Shown here piece by piece: positions 46,101 to 56,077 of a DNA stretch of 64,000 nt (position 1 is its first letter; every line of letters starts with the position of its first letter). The DNA comes from Oceanobacillus sp. HTM 045. Its GTDB lineage: Bacteria > Pseudomonadota > Alphaproteobacteria > Rhodobacterales > Rhodobacteraceae. The DNA lies in the NCBI GenBank assembly GCA_009733745.1, contig WNWL01000007.1, positions 186,001 to 250,000 of the forward strand, read 5' to 3'. Both the position numbers and the translations under genes were made by a program. A model generated the notes under the pieces. It worked only from the letters and a program-made list of their open reading frames with translations. It searched no databases and was not told where the DNA came from.

Positions 46101-49100
46101 CAGCCGCGGCCGCCCCACTGGACATACTCGGCATTGCCCGACCAGGTCACCGGCAGCGGGTTGGAGGCGACGAGGTTGCCGTCGACCCAGAGCTCGACCC
46201 CATCGGGGCCGAAGGTCGCCGCGATCTCGTACTCCTCTCCCGCGGCGATGCCGTTATAGGTCAGCTCGGCCGAAGTGCTGGTGTCCTGGAAGCGCGCGAT
46301 CAGCGTCGATCCATTCAGGTAGATCGTCGTGTGACCGCCGCCGCCGAAGAACGAGGCGTCCTTCGAGAACAGGCCCTGCTGGTCGATCGTATCACTCGCG
46401 GTGAACGAGAAGGCGACAGTGCCCTGATCCACCTGCCAGCCAGCCTCATGGGGCAATTCAAGAACCGAACCCGAGGTCCCGTCGAATTCCATCACGCCCG
46501 GCGAATTGTAGACCAGCGGCGCCCCCAGCTTGACCACGAGCGGCTCGCTCGTGAGTCCGATCGCGCCGGTGCTGCTGCCGCCCGGCTCGTAGGCCACGGC
46601 CATGAAGCGGTTCACGCCGCCATCCGGCCCTGTGCCCCCGGCGGAAGCCAGCAGCGAGAAGGGCACCTGCGCGACGCCGCTCGCGTCAAGTTGCACCGTC
46701 GCCACGACCTGCCCGGCCATCGCCTCGTTGGCATAGTAGGGCAGCTCCGCCGCGCTCACGTCGAACGGCGGGTTGCCGCTGGCGATGAACAGTCGGCTGT
46801 CCATCTGCAGGATGTCGACGGTCCCATTCGCCGGGCCAGTCACCTCGACCATGAAATCGGTGCCGTTGACGTCGGTCTGCGTGCCCGGGAGGCTCGCGAC
46901 CTGGTCGCCGGTTCCGCCGACCAGCGCCAGCGTCGGCGCGGCCACGGCATCCTCGGTCTGGACCCGGCCCATCGCACCGCCGAGCGAGCCGCCATCGTTC
47001 GTGGCCGCCGTGCCGACGCCCTCTTGCACGAGGCTGCCGACCGCCACTTCCTGCGTGGTGCCGTCCGTGAAGGTCACCGTCACCGTCGAGCCGATCAGCT
47101 CGTATCCTGAAACCGCGCCCGCGTTGCCGGCCCCCGGCACACCCTGGATCGAGTTAGGGTCGATGTCGGTGGTGAAGGTGAAGGTCTCGCCCGGATCGAA
47201 ATCGGTGAAATCGATGGTCAGGACGTCGAACCCGCCGTTCCGCGGCTGCGAGAACGGGTCGGAGGACGGATCACCCGGCACCACCAGCCCGGTCGCCGCC
47301 GCGCCACTGTTTGGCGTGAACGGCGAGGCGGTCGCATCGCCGCCCGCGCCGGTCGGGTCGAAGACGATATCCGGTAGGATACCCGTCGACAGGTCGAACG
47401 AGACCGATGCGATCTGGATGCCGCTCCCCGCCGCGCTCTCGTTGGTGAGGATGAAGCTCCCGCCGCTGAAGGTCGAGGCGTCGAGCCCGGCTCCCGGCGT
47501 CACCTGGATGCCAAGCTGGCCGCCGGTCAGTTCGGGCGGGTCGTTCTCTGCGATGGTCACCGTCGCCGAGTCCGACGCGCCGATGGCGATGTTCGTATCG
47601 CCCGCGCTGACGCCGGTCAGCGTCACGATGACGGTCTCGTCGCCCTCGAACTCCGCGTCGTCGATCACGCTCACGTCGACCGGCGCCGAGGAACTGCCCG
47701 CGGCGACGACAACCGAGCCGGTCAGGAGCTGGTAGTCCCCGCCATTCGTCGCGGTTCCGGCCACCGTGTAGGTGATTGTCGTGTCGGCCGCGACCGGGTC
47801 CTCAAGCGAAACGAGGAACTGTCCGTCCGTCGCAGGCTCCGAGGCGTCCAGAATGGCCGCGATGGTGGCGACATTCTCGCCCGCCGCACTTGCAGTCACA
47901 ACAACGGTCGCGTCGTCGTCGTCGCCCACCGATCCGTCACCGGCCACGGAATCCGGATCGTCCTGATCCGCCGTCAGGATCTGGGCGTAGTTGTCGTAAT
48001 CCGCCGGGATCGGCGTGGTATCGTTGATCGCGATGATCTCGATTCCCTTGACGGTGGTGTTCTCGAACGCCCCGTGCAGGAACTCGATGTCGATCAGCCC
48101 GTCGCTGGTGACCCGGTGCGTCAGCGCGAAACCGGTGTTGAAGGCGCCGCCCGCCGTCACGTACTGGTCGATATCGTCGAAGACCAGCACACCGTCGATC
48201 TCGATATCGAAGATCCGGTCGCCGGCAGGGGTGCCGCTGCTATCGGCGTCCGGCAGTGCGGTGTAGGTCTCCGCGAACAGCAGGTTGATGTCGACCACCG
48301 TACCGGCTGTGACAGGGAACTCCCATTTCATCTCGGCGCCATCGGCGGCGTCATACCGCTCCGACTGGAACAGGGCTTCGGGCGCCGATGCCGGGATGCT
48401 GGCATCCGTGATGTCGATGGCCGCCGTCGTCCCCGGCGTGCCGTCGCTGCCCGCAACCCGGTACGGGCTCGCCGTGCCGGAGCCGAGTGCACCCTGGTCC
48501 TGCGACCAAGCGAGTGCCGAGCCATCCGCCGCCGCCAGCTCGGGGCCGCCGACATTCACGCGGTAGAGCACCGTCTCCGGTTCCGGCGTGATCGGGCCAT
48601 TGACCGTCGCGGTGATCTCCAGCGTCGCACTGCCGCCGCGATCGACGTTGCCGATCGTCCAGATGCCCGTACCCGGGTCATAGGCCCCGCCGCCGGTGTC
48701 GCTGACATAGGCATAGCCGTTCGGCAGCAGGTCCTGCACCGACACGCCGGTCGCGTCCACGCCATCCGCATGATCGACGGTGAGCGTGAAGGTCACGGTG
48801 TCGCCAAAGGCCGGCGTTGGGTCGGAGACCGTCTTGGTCAGCTCCAGATCGGCCGTGGTGACCGGCGCGACCGAGACGGACGCGTCGTCGTCGTCGCCCA
48901 CCGAGCCGTCGCCCGGCGTCGAATCCGGGTCGTCGATGCCGGAGGTCAGGATCTGGGCGTAGTTGTCATAGGCCGTCGGGTCGCCCGGCACGACCGTTGC
49001 GATCTCGATCCCCTTCAGCGCCGGGTTCTCGACGCCGTGGATGAACTCGATGTCGAGCACGCCGTCGGCCCCCACGACGACCCGGTCGGTCAGCGCGAAG

Positions 49101-52100
49101 GCGCCCTTGGCCCCGGCCGTCGCGAACGGGTCGACATCGTCGAAGACGAGGCCGCCTTCCATCATCACGTCGAACACGCGCTCCCCGGCGGCATCGACGC
49201 CGCTGTAGAGCTCCGCGAAGAGCAGCGTCACCTCGACCAGCGTGCCCGCCGCCACGTCGAACTGCCAGAGCATCTCCGGCGCGCTGGAAGTGTCGTAGCG
49301 CTCGGTGTTGAACACCGACACAGGGGCGGAGGCCGGGACGCTCGGGTCCGACATGTCGATCGCGCCGGGATGCGCCGAGCCTGCACTGCCGGAGTAGGTG
49401 GTCGTACCAGTGCTGTTGGCCGCGAGGTACGGGCTGTTGGCGGCATCGCCGAAGTTGCCCTGGTCGCCCGACCATGCCAGCGCCGAGCCGTCCGCCGCGG
49501 CCACGGTGGGGCCGCCCACGTTGACCCGGTAGATCGGTGTCACCTGGTCCATCGCCGCCACGTCCTCGACCGTGACCTCGATGTCGATACTCGCGCTGCC
49601 GCCATTCACGACTGCGCCGATGGTCCAGATGCCGGTTCCGTCGTCATAGGTTCCGTCACCCGCCGCACCGAGGAAGGTGAACCCGGCGGGCAGGATGTCC
49701 TCCACCGTCACGCCGGTGGCCTCCGAATTGCCCGCATTGTCCACGGTAAGGGTGAAGACGACCGTATCGCCAACCACCGGCGTCGGATCGGAAACGACCT
49801 TCGAGAGCGACAGGTCCGCCTCGACCACATCCGAGTAGGTCAGGTGGATCGGCGACGTGACCGGCCCCTTCGGCGCGTCGGTCGCCGGGTCGATCACGCT
49901 GGCGACGATGCCGAGCGGCAGTTGCGCCTCGTCCAACTCGCCGAATTCGTTGCTCTGGTCCGGGACCGAAAGATCGAAGGCCGAGACCTGCGTGAAGTCG
50001 AACATCGAGGAGATGTCCTGCACCGTCCCGTCGAGCAGGACGTCGACATAGAGCATCTCGACCATGTTGTTCGCCGGGAATCCGCTCGCCTCCAGCGCGG
50101 CCATCTGCGCGTCGAGCTGCGCGTGATACGGGTCGCTCTCGTCGAACTCGTTGGTAAAGGGCACGATGAAGCCCTTGCCGACCAGCACCCGCGCGGTCTC
50201 GCCCGCGGGGCCCTGCACGAGGATCTGCGGACCACCGGCGCTGTATGTGCCCTCCGCCCCTTCGCCGAGGCCGTTGACGGTGAGCGTCACCGCGAGGTCC
50301 GGGCTGTCCTGGCTGGAGAGCGCCTCGGAGCCCATCTGCTGCCCGGTGCCCTGGCCATGAAGCTGCCCCACCGAGTCGGTTCCATCCGCGTAGCCCACGG
50401 TGAAGGTGCTGCCCGAAAGCTCACCACCGCCGATGCCGCCCACGTCCCACAGACCCGCGCCTGCGAGGCTGGCGCCGCTGTCCAGCGTGCCCTTGTCGGA
50501 CCCGGCGATGGAATTCGGGTCCATGTCCACGCCGAAGCTGATCGTCTCGCCCGGATTGAAGTCGGTGAATTCCAGGCGCAGCTTCTCGAATCCGGCGGTG
50601 CCGCCGGTGCCGATATAGGTGATGCCGATCGCATCCTCGTCGAAGCCACCCGCCGGCACGACCAGCCCGGTCCCGCCGTCCGAACCGCCGTTCAAGGTCA
50701 GGATCTTGCCGATATCGTCACCGGCCAGTCCGAACGGGTCGAAGACCGCGTCTGGCAACAGCGCGTCGCTCACGTCGATCTCGATATAGGAGATGTTCTT
50801 CGAGCCGGTGTTGGTGATGGTGAAGGAGTCGTTGCCGTAGTTCGACACCTCGATGTTGTTCGAGCCGTCGTTCACGGTCAGCGTCGCGGCACCGCCGGTC
50901 GCGGGCGGGTCGCCCGCCGTGCGCACGACGATGGCGGAGAACTTGGCGTTGTCGGTCGTCGCCGAAACCGTGATGTCGAGCGCCGAGAGGTCGCCGAACT
51001 CGTCGGGCGAGAAGGTGCCCGGCAGGGTCAGCGTGATCGGCGTGTTAATGTTACCGCCGTTCTGCGCGAGGATGTCGTATTCGTCGAGGATCGTCTGACC
51101 CTCGACGATCACGTCGAACACGCGCTCGCCGGGCGAACTCTGATATATTTCAGCAAGATAGAGGTCGATCTCGTAGCTGCCCGCCGCCACCGGGATGGCA
51201 TAGCTGAAGGCCGGGACGGTCGCGCTGCCGCCATAGCGTTCGGTCTCGTAGACCGTGCCATCGAAAGCCGGCTGCTCGCCATTGCCGCCGGCGCCGTCGG
51301 CGAAGGTCTGCCCGCCGGTAAAATACTGGTCGGCCGAGAAGTCGATCCCGTCCTGCGTCAGCGCCGGGCCGCCCGCGTTGATCGCGGCGACGATCTGCCC
51401 GCCGGTCGCGTCGTCCTCGGTTACCGTGCCGACGGCGCTGGTCGCGCCGAGCCCGGCATGTTCCCCGCCCGTCGAGACGCCGGTGAGGGTCACGGTCACC
51501 GTCTCGGAGCCATCATCGATGTCGTCGTTCGGCACGTCCACGCTGATCTGGCCGTCGACCACGCCCAGAGCCAGCGTCCCGGTGCTGATCGCACCGTTCA
51601 CGTTCACCTGGTAGTCGACCTCGACATATCCGCCCGGCGGGGTGTCGAAGGTGACCGGGAAGACGAGCGTGGTCACGCCACTGTCGCCGCCCTCCTGCAC
51701 GGAGGCGGGGGTCGGCGCCGCGATGGAGATGGTACTGTCGGGCGCGGGCCCGGTCGAGACGATCTCGATCGCGCTGATCTTCGGGTTCTGGACGCCCTGC
51801 AGGAAATCGATGTCGAGATTGCCGTCGGTGACCTCGACCTGGATCTGCTCGACGCCCGCGTTGTTCCAGCCATAGGCCGCGGTGATGTCGAAATCGTCGA
51901 GTGCGAGCTGGCCCTCGATCTCCACGTCGAACACCCGGTCTCCCGGATCCTGCGCGCCGTCCCAGATCTCGGCGAAGTAGAGATTGACGAAGTAGGTGCC
52001 GTTCGCGACCGCGAAGTCCCAGGACATGTTGTCGGGGTTCGCCGTCTCGCTGTAGCGCTCGGTCCCGAACAGCGCGCTCGGCACGCCGAGGGAGTTCGAG

Positions 52101-55100
52101 CCGTTAAAGGTCGCGCCGTAGGTCGTGTCCGTCGCCGGGGCCGTGAGGTCGAGATAGGGCGAGGGCGTGCCGGTATTCGCGGAGCCGCCCGCCGAGGCCG
52201 CCGACTGGTCCTCCGACCAGGCCGGGCCGCTGTCGGTCGACGCGATCTCCGCGCCGCCGGCGTTCACGCGGTAGATCACCGCGCCCGGCGTCGGGCTCTC
52301 GTCGTCGGTGATCGTCACCGTCGCCGTGCCGTCGCCGATCTGCACGTCGCCGGTGCTACTGACGCCGGTGATGACGACCTGGAAGACCTCGCTGCCCTCC
52401 TCGTCCGTGTCATCGAGGATCGTGACGGGGAAGGTGAAGTCCCCCGACCCGCCCGCGATGGTGCCCTGCGCCGTGTAGACGCCCGAGCCCGAGTCGTAGG
52501 TCGCGCCCGGGACGGTGAAGTCCACCTCCGGCGTCGCGCCACCCGCCACCGGGCGGATCTCGTAGTCCACGAGGATGTCGTCGGCCGCGTCCGGGAACGG
52601 CGCGGCGGAGATCGCCACGTTGAACGTTCCGCCATCCTCGGCGACCGTGCCGTCCGCCACCGACACGGTCGGCGTGTCGGAGCCAACGGCAATAATCTCG
52701 ACCGCGTTGATCAGCGGGTTCTCGGTGACGTGCTCGAAGTCGATCTCCAGCGCACCGCCGGTCACCGTGCCGACCCACTCGAACATCGCGCCGGTCTGGT
52801 GGCCGATGGTCGCCGAGAGGTCGAGATTAGTCAGGAAGTCCTGCCCCTCGATATCCACGTTGAAGACACGCTGCCCCGCCTCGCTGGTGCCGGCATAGCC
52901 GTTGCCCATGTAGAGACGCACGATGTAGTCGCCATCGACCACGCCCTCGTTCGCATCAAAGACGAGCTGCAGCTCCGGTGCGGCCGGCGCGTCCCACCGC
53001 TCCTGCGCGAAGACGCCGATCGGCGTTGTGGTCGGCACCGACCCGTCCACGGCGCCGATATTGTGGGTGGAGATGTTCAGGCTGCCCGCCGCCACGACGG
53101 AGGCATCGGCGATCCAGTCGAGCCCGCCGTCAATCGCCGAGACATTCGAGTCGCCCGCGTTCCAGCGATAGACCACGCCGCCGGAGCCGAAGTCCTGCGG
53201 CATCCCGTTGATGGTGATCGTGTCCCACTGCGCAGCGAAGCTGTCGTCGCCGGTACCCGCGGTGGACATGAGGCCCACCATCGCGCCCGCGGCGTCCGGG
53301 TCGGTGCCGCTGGTCCCCTGTCCCTTGATTGCGGCAACTACCGCGTCGGGCAGCGTCAGCGCCGGGGTCTCGAACCAGTCGCTGTAGACGCCGTTGTCCT
53401 CGAAGCGCGCCTTGGCGATCACGCTCTCGGCGCCGAAGCTCAGGTCGATATCGAAGCCGATCTCGATCTCTGGCGAGGCGCCCGCGCCGGGCTCGGTGGC
53501 GGTCTCGATCCCCGGGATCTCGATGAGTTCGTAGACCGGGACGTCGTTCTCCTCGACGACCAGCTCCAGCCCGTAGCGGATGGTCCCGTTGTCGTCGACC
53601 ACCGCGATCGCGGCCTGCGCGAAGGTGGTCTGGTCGCCGCCGCCGATCATGATGCCGGCCTTCTCGCCGCCATCCCATGTCTTCGAGTTGTCGACATTGG
53701 GCGCGAACTGGAAGTAGTTCGCCATCAGCGCGATGATCTCGAGCGAGCCGGTGCCCGGCTTGGTCGCGAAGCCCACGCCAATCACGTTGCGCTGGTCGTT
53801 CGCCGCGCCCTCGGCGCTGCCGGTATCCGCCTGGTCGATGCTGACGAAGCTCGACGCGCCGCCGATGTTCCAGAAATCCCCGTCGAACAGCGCGGTGGTC
53901 GGATCGGAATCGTTGATCTGCGGCGTCGTGCCGTTGCGCCAGACCGCGTTGAGGCCGATATCGCCCGTCAGCGAGCCGATGCCGGTCTTGACCGCGCCCG
54001 TGGGCGTGCCGCTCGGGTTGTTCGGCTCGAACAGCCACTCGATGGTCTCGTTTCCGCCGACCCGCGTGTCGAGGCCGTTCGCCTCGTCGCCCGCATGGGT
54101 GTCGACCGTGTTGCTGGCGCCGTCGAGATCGGCATCGGTGCCCGGATCCGGCAGGTCGCCGCCGGGCACGAAGAAGGTCACGTTGTCCGACCCGTAGGTG
54201 CCGGCGATGATCACGCCGGCGAAATCGTCCTGCCCGTCGCCGTCGCCGTCGATCATCACGCTGCTGGAGAAGCCGTCATTGCCGAGCGCCGTCAGCGCCA
54301 GCGGGCTGGAGCCGAAGCCGCCGATGTCGCCGAGATACTGGACCGCGTCCGTGCGCCCGTCGCCGTCATTGTCGACCGGCATCACGAAGGTGAGGTCGCC
54401 GTTGAACGACGCGGCGATGATCGCCCCGCTCAGCGACCCGCCGAAGAAGTCGGCGGTGTACTCCGCAAGCCCGTTGGTCGAGGAGTTGATGGTGTAGAGC
54501 GAGCCGTCGTTGTTGTTGTTCAGGAGCTGGCTCTCCGGCGAATACGCCGTGCCGTCCATCACGCTCGTGCCGTCGTAATAGTCTTCCGGGTTGTCGAGCG
54601 AGCTGCCCGGATGCACCCAGTCGTAGCCCGACACGATGTCGTAGAGATCGGGCGGCAGCCCGGTATTCGAGGTGATGTCGGTCCAGGTGCCGCCCACCTC
54701 GGCATAGATGATCAGGATGTTCGCGAGGTAGTTCCGCGCATCCGTCTCGTTGGCGAAGAGCTGCTGGCCGTCGACAATGATCGGATCGTTCGTCGTCGCG
54801 CCCTTGTAGCTGCCATCCGAGTTGAATGCGGCGTCCAGCGCCTCCTTCGCGGCGCGGATCGGGTTGGCGTCGCCCCCGTAGGGCCCATAGGTGTCGGACA
54901 CCTCGCCCAGGTAGTGGAGCTGGTCTCCATAGCCGTTCGAGCCGGACTCGTTGAACTGGTTGGTCGCGAACTCGCTGGTCCAGTCGTCCACGATCTGCCC
55001 GTCGGAATAGGACAGCGGCTGGCCGCCCCAGCCGCCGTTCGGGCCGTTGTCCCAGGTGTAGATCTCGCCCGCCTCGGTGATCAGCACATCGTACTGGTTG

Positions 55101-56077
55101 CGGAATCCGGGCGCGTAGACCGTCATCGGGTTGTCGACGAAGACAAGTTGCCCGCCAACCTCCACCAGAACCTTGTCGGTGATCTTGGCCATGTTCAGGC
55201 CGTTGTTGCCGCCGGCCCAGTCCGGGTTGCCGCCATTGTCGTCGAGCGAGAAGTTCGGGTTGTCGTCGATCTGCTGTTGCGTCAGCCCGTAGCTCAGCAG
55301 GTCCACGTTGGGCCGCGACGGGTCGTCCAGCGTCGGCAGGTCGAGGACATATTCCTCGCCGTTCGCATCAGTGCGGACGTCGTAGCTCTCCAACTCGGTC
55401 AGGTTGAACTTCAGGATCGTCCCCGAGAGGGTGAAGTCCACCGTGCCGGAGAAGTTGTTGCCGGGCGCGCCCTTGTTGGTGTTGCCGCCCTGCGCGACGT
55501 AGAGGTAGGTGTCGCCCGTCACCGGGTCGATGCCGATGTCGAGGCCGTTGGTTGAGTGGTTCTCCTCCGAACGCGGCAGGCCGCGGATGATCGCAACGTT
55601 GGAGAGAACGTCGCCCTCGTTCACGCCCGGATTCGCTGCCGCATAGTCGGCGCTCGCGATCACGACCTTGTGGATCTGGCCCGAGTTCGTATCGAGCCCG
55701 CTGTCGTCGCCAACCGCGATCCGCCAGTCGGAGGAGGAGACGTAGAGCACGTCGTTTCCGTCGGCATCGATCGTGGTGACGATGCCGGTAATCTGGCGCT
55801 GGGTCGTGTTGTTATTCGAACCGTCGTCGTTGTGGTTCTGCGTGTCCTGCTGGACGTCGTTGATCAGCGTGGTGCTGACCACGTTGAAGGTGTTGGTCAG
55901 GTTGCCGCCGCCATCCACCACCCGTTCGATCTCGTACCGGTAAATCAGGCCGTTCTGCTGGGTGACGTAGATGACCGGGTCGCCAGTCTTGCTGAAGTCG
56001 ATCGCCGTCGGGTTGGTGCTGCTTTCTCCGTTGAGACCAAATGCGCCGAAGCTGATTCCAGGATCATTGAAAGCCAC
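43169..56077 (-). CDS. Giant multidomain surface/secreted protein (malectin, LamG, cadherin-like)
   Basis: One uninterrupted gene of 12.9 kb, 4302 aa, GTG start at 56077 with GGGAG upstream. Approximate order: N-terminal beta-propeller/sorbosone-dehydrogenase-like region (1-640); a concanavalin-like region; malectin-like carbohydrate domains at about 966-1129, 1266-1441, 1561-1716, 2178-2356 and 2501-2686 (each with YRxNxGG...GDRVFDVxIEG...IEI); Calx-beta between several; two DUF11 repeats around 2080-2175 and 2400-2500; then LamG-like domains at about 3192-3372, 3749-3929 and 4119-4296 separated by four and two cadherin-like tandem repeats. No Sec signal; the C-terminus ends FTLAQQSSFDDI, compatible with type I secretion. 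Likely role: adhesin or polysaccharide-binding surface protein. Any catalytic role for the N-terminal propeller is unproven. Confidence 0.82.
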   Translation of the reverse strand: MAFNDPGISFGAFGLNGESSTNPTAIDFSKTGDPVIYVTQQNGLIYRYEIERVVDGGGNLTNTFNVVSTTLINDVQQDTQNHNDDGSNNNTTQRQITGIVTTIDADGNDVLYVSSSDWRIAVGDDSGLDTNSGQIHKVVIASADYAAANPGVNEGDVLSNVAIIRGLPRSEENHSTNGLDIGIDPVTGDTYLYVAQGGNTNKGAPGNNFSGTVDFTLSGTILKFNLTELESYDVRTDANGEEYVLDLPTLDDPSRPNVDLLSYGLTQQQIDDNPNFSLDDNGGNPDWAGGNNGLNMAKITDKVLVEVGGQLVFVDNPMTVYAPGFRNQYDVLITEAGEIYTWDNGPNGGWGGQPLSYSDGQIVDDWTSEFATNQFNESGSNGYGDQLHYLGEVSDTYGPYGGDANPIRAAKEALDAAFNSDGSYKGATTNDPIIVDGQQLFANETDARNYLANILIIYAEVGGTWTDITSNTGLPPDLYDIVSGYDWVHPGSSLDNPEDYYDGTSVMDGTAYSPESQLLNNNNDGSLYTINSSTNGLAEYTADFFGGSLSGAIIAASFNGDLTFVMPVDNDGDGRTDAVQYLGDIGGFGSSPLALTALGNDGFSSSVMIDGDGDGQDDFAGVIIAGTYGSDNVTFFVPGGDLPDPGTDADLDGASNTVDTHAGDEANGLDTRVGGNETIEWLFEPNNPSGTPTGAVKTGIGSLTGDIGLNAVWRNGTTPQINDSDPTTALFDGDFWNIGGASSFVSIDQADTGSAEGAANDQRNVIGVGFATKPGTGSLEIIALMANYFQFAPNVDNSKTWDGGEKAGIMIGGGDQTTFAQAAIAVVDDNGTIRYGLELVVEENDVPVYELIEIPGIETATEPGAGASPEIEIGFDIDLSFGAESVIAKARFEDNGVYSDWFETPALTLPDAVVAAIKGQGTSGTDPDAAGAMVGLMSTAGTGDDSFAAQWDTITINGMPQDFGSGGVVYRWNAGDSNVSAIDGGLDWIADASVVAAGSLNISTHNIGAVDGSVPTTTPIGVFAQERWDAPAAPELQLVFDANEGVVDGDYIVRLYMGNGYAGTSEAGQRVFNVDIEGQDFLTNLDLSATIGHQTGAMFEWVGTVTGGALEIDFEHVTENPLINAVEIIAVGSDTPTVSVADGTVAEDGGTFNVAISAAPFPDAADDILVDYEIRPVAGGATPEVDFTVPGATYDSGSGVYTAQGTIAGGSGDFTFPVTILDDTDEEGSEVFQVVITGVSSTGDVQIGDGTATVTITDDESPTPGAVIYRVNAGGAEIASTDSGPAWSEDQSAASAGGSANTGTPSPYLDLTAPATDTTYGATFNGSNSLGVPSALFGTERYSETANPDNMSWDFAVANGTYFVNLYFAEIWDGAQDPGDRVFDVEIEGQLALDDFDITAAYGWNNAGVEQIQVEVTDGNLDIDFLQGVQNPKISAIEIVSTGPAPDSTISIAAPTPASVQEGGDSGVTTLVFPVTFDTPPGGYVEVDYQVNVNGAISTGTLALGVVDGQISVDVPNDDIDDGSETVTVTLTGVSTGGEHAGLGATSAVGTVTEDDATGGQIVAAINAGGPALTQDGIDFSADQYFTGGQTFADGAGGNGEQPAFDGTVYETERYGGSATVPAFSYAIPVAAGSYEIDLYLAEIYQSSPGERVFDVIVEGQTILDEYDILAQNGGNINTPITLTLPGTFSPDEFGDLSALDITVSATTDNAKFSAIVVRTAGDPPATGGAATLTVNDGSNNIEVSNYGNDSFTITNTGSKNISYIEIDVSDALLPDAVFDPFGLAGDDIGKILTLNGGSDGGTGLVVPAGGFDEDAIGITYIGTGGTAGFEKLRLEFTDFNPGETISFGVDMDPNSIAGSDKGTLDSGASLAGAGLWDVGGIGGGELSGSTFTVGYADGTDSVGQLHGQGTGQQMGSEALSSQDSPDLAVTLTVNGLGEGAEGTYSAGGPQILVQGPAGETARVLVGKGFIVPFTNEFDESDPYHAQLDAQMAALEASGFPANNMVEMLYVDVLLDGTVQDISSMFDFTQVSAFDLSVPDQSNEFGELDEAQLPLGIVASVIDPATDAPKGPVTSPIHLTYSDVVEADLSLSKVVSDPTPVVGDTVVFTLTVDNAGNSEATGVTVEDILPAGFTFLGAAGDGTYDDGTGIWTIGAVVNGGSASIDIEVTVEDVAAMDQVTPIYRVNVGGPTVAAADGSALAWSGDQGNFGDAANSPYLAANSTGTTTYSGSAGSAHPGAIDMSDPSVPASAPVSVFNTERYDTSSAPEMLWQFDVAAGTLVEVTLLFAELYSGVDAAGERVFDVMMEGGLVFDDVDPFATAGAKGAFALTDRVVVGADGVLDIEFIHGVENPALKGIEIATVVPGDPTAYDNYAQILTSGIDDPDSTPGDGSVGDDDDASVSVAPVTTADLELTKTVSDPTPAFGDTVTFTLTVDHADGVDATGVSVQDLLPNGYAYVSDTGGGAYDPGTGIWTIGNVDRGGSATLEITATVNGPITPEPETVLYRVNVGGPELAAADGSALAWSQDQGALGSGTASPYRVAGSDGTPGTTAAIDITDASIPASAPEALFQSERYDAADGAEMKWEFPVTAGTVVDINLLFAETYTALPDADSSGTPAGDRIFDIEIDGVLVFDDIDQYVTAGGAFNTGFALTHRVTSDGLIDIEFLHGAFENTTVKGIEIIAINDTTPIPADYDNYAQILTADQDDPDSVAGDGSVGDDDDATVVVTASAAGENVATIAAILDASEPATDGQFLVSLEDPVAADTTITYTVAGTATNGGDYQLLTGSVVVAAGSSSAPVDVSVIDDAEFEGDETVIVTLTGVSAGDTNIAIGASDSATVTIAENDPPELTGGQLGIQVTPGAGLDASTFSGGSFILTNESAAGSGIQIASVSFDLSTGILPDIVFDPTGAGGDATASPFTPNSGAAATGLVVPGDPSSDPFSQPRNGGFDVLTIDFTDFDPGETFTFTTDIDPNSIQGVPGAGNAGAVSGYELIGSTVTVTFTDGTTQEVAVGSLVQEGVGTAATNDGGSLGGAMGRVQTEDAVAAPTLALVGGTGDQVASLPGTQTDVNGTDFMVEVTGPANGTVDILQMDSRLFIASGNPPFDVSAAELPYYANEAMAGQVVATVQLDASGVAQVPFSLLASAGGTGPDGGVNRFMAVAYEPGGSSTGAIGLTSEPLVVKLGAPLVYNSPGVMEFDGTSGSVLELPHEAGWQVDQGTVAFSFTASDTIDQQGLFSKDASFFGGGGHTTIYLNGSTLIARFQDTSTSAELTYNGIAAGEEYEIAATFGPDGVELWVDGNLVASNPLPVTWSGNAEYVQWGGRGWGGNSGAPGFDAPFNGQIADKQIYSQVLTASQIAALAASSSGTNTPPDALDDAIVVDEDGSVNFDPLANDSDLDGDPLSVSGIASGPANGTAVVEADGTVSYTPDADFNGVDSFEVTVSDGKDSVTSVVNVTVNPVNDDPDAIDDAASTVIDTPVSIDVTANDIDTDGDALDVVAVTQGTSGGSVTINPDGTVNYDPTAGFTGVETFTYTVDDGNGGTQDTATVTMTVLAAPNSPPVAVDDGVVVAEDASVTFQPGDNDTDADGDTVIAAAIASGAANGVAVVNGNGTVTYTPDADFNGSDSFDVQVTDGNGGFDVATVNVTVTPENDPPVAADDVATTDEETAVIIDLLGNDSDIDGDGLTIDSIDDPANGSVVDNGNGTITYTPDAGFSGQEMFTYTVTDGTETDTATVMVNVISFPQPVVDMPGDMLFDGTNGGVLEIPHSVVYEVPQGTLNFSFNAADTSGAQGLFSKDASGYGGGGNHFVIYLDGNTLTARFQDGANSATLTVPGIVAGQTYDVAAVFGAGGSQLYLDGTLVAASALVMDWTQNVEYIQWGGRGWGSPVGAPGFDAPFEGTISNKQLYDIRLDAGQIAELHADGPPNAAPVAVDDVLVLTEDMAVNFDPTANDSDLDGDPLTPVSVASGPANGTAVIELDGTVTYTPDADFFGTDSFDLVIGDGNGGFDTSTVDVTVNPVEDDPVAVDDAAATQEDMAVVIDVLANDDDADGDILSVVGNTDPTNGSVVYNGDGTFTYTPDAGFIGSDSFEYTLSDGDGPTDTATVTIDVTAEPVFPVPVFELGGVNTYDGSAGQVDNFAPDPALNVAEGTIAFSFIDANPGTRQGLITKDASGYAGGGNHFASYIEDGMIKARFQDGANSSVLEYAISANQEYEVAFVFSGSGAQLWIDGALVAQDPTLVMDWTSNNEYLQVGGLGWGSATGAPDFTYSFSGQIADVEVYGEALGADDIFTLAQQSSFDDI

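Noticed and set aside
44654-47110. 818-codon antisense frame to the C-terminal part of the giant gene
   Set aside because: Same low-complexity composition; it mirrors cadherin- and LamG-like repeats on the coding strand.
48074-55555. Open frame of 2493 codons antisense to the giant gene
   Set aside because: It is a GC3 shadow: the translation is Arg/Val/Asp/Ala-rich with no domain, and the opposite frame has coherent repeated domains. A 7.5-kb open antisense frame is notable but explained by codon bias.
36411-56077. Tandem DNA repeats of RTX and cadherin-like units as a CRISPR or mobile element
   Set aside because: Periodicity is in protein domains, with diverged codons and intact frames; no direct repeats with unique spacers and no transposase or integrase were seen.
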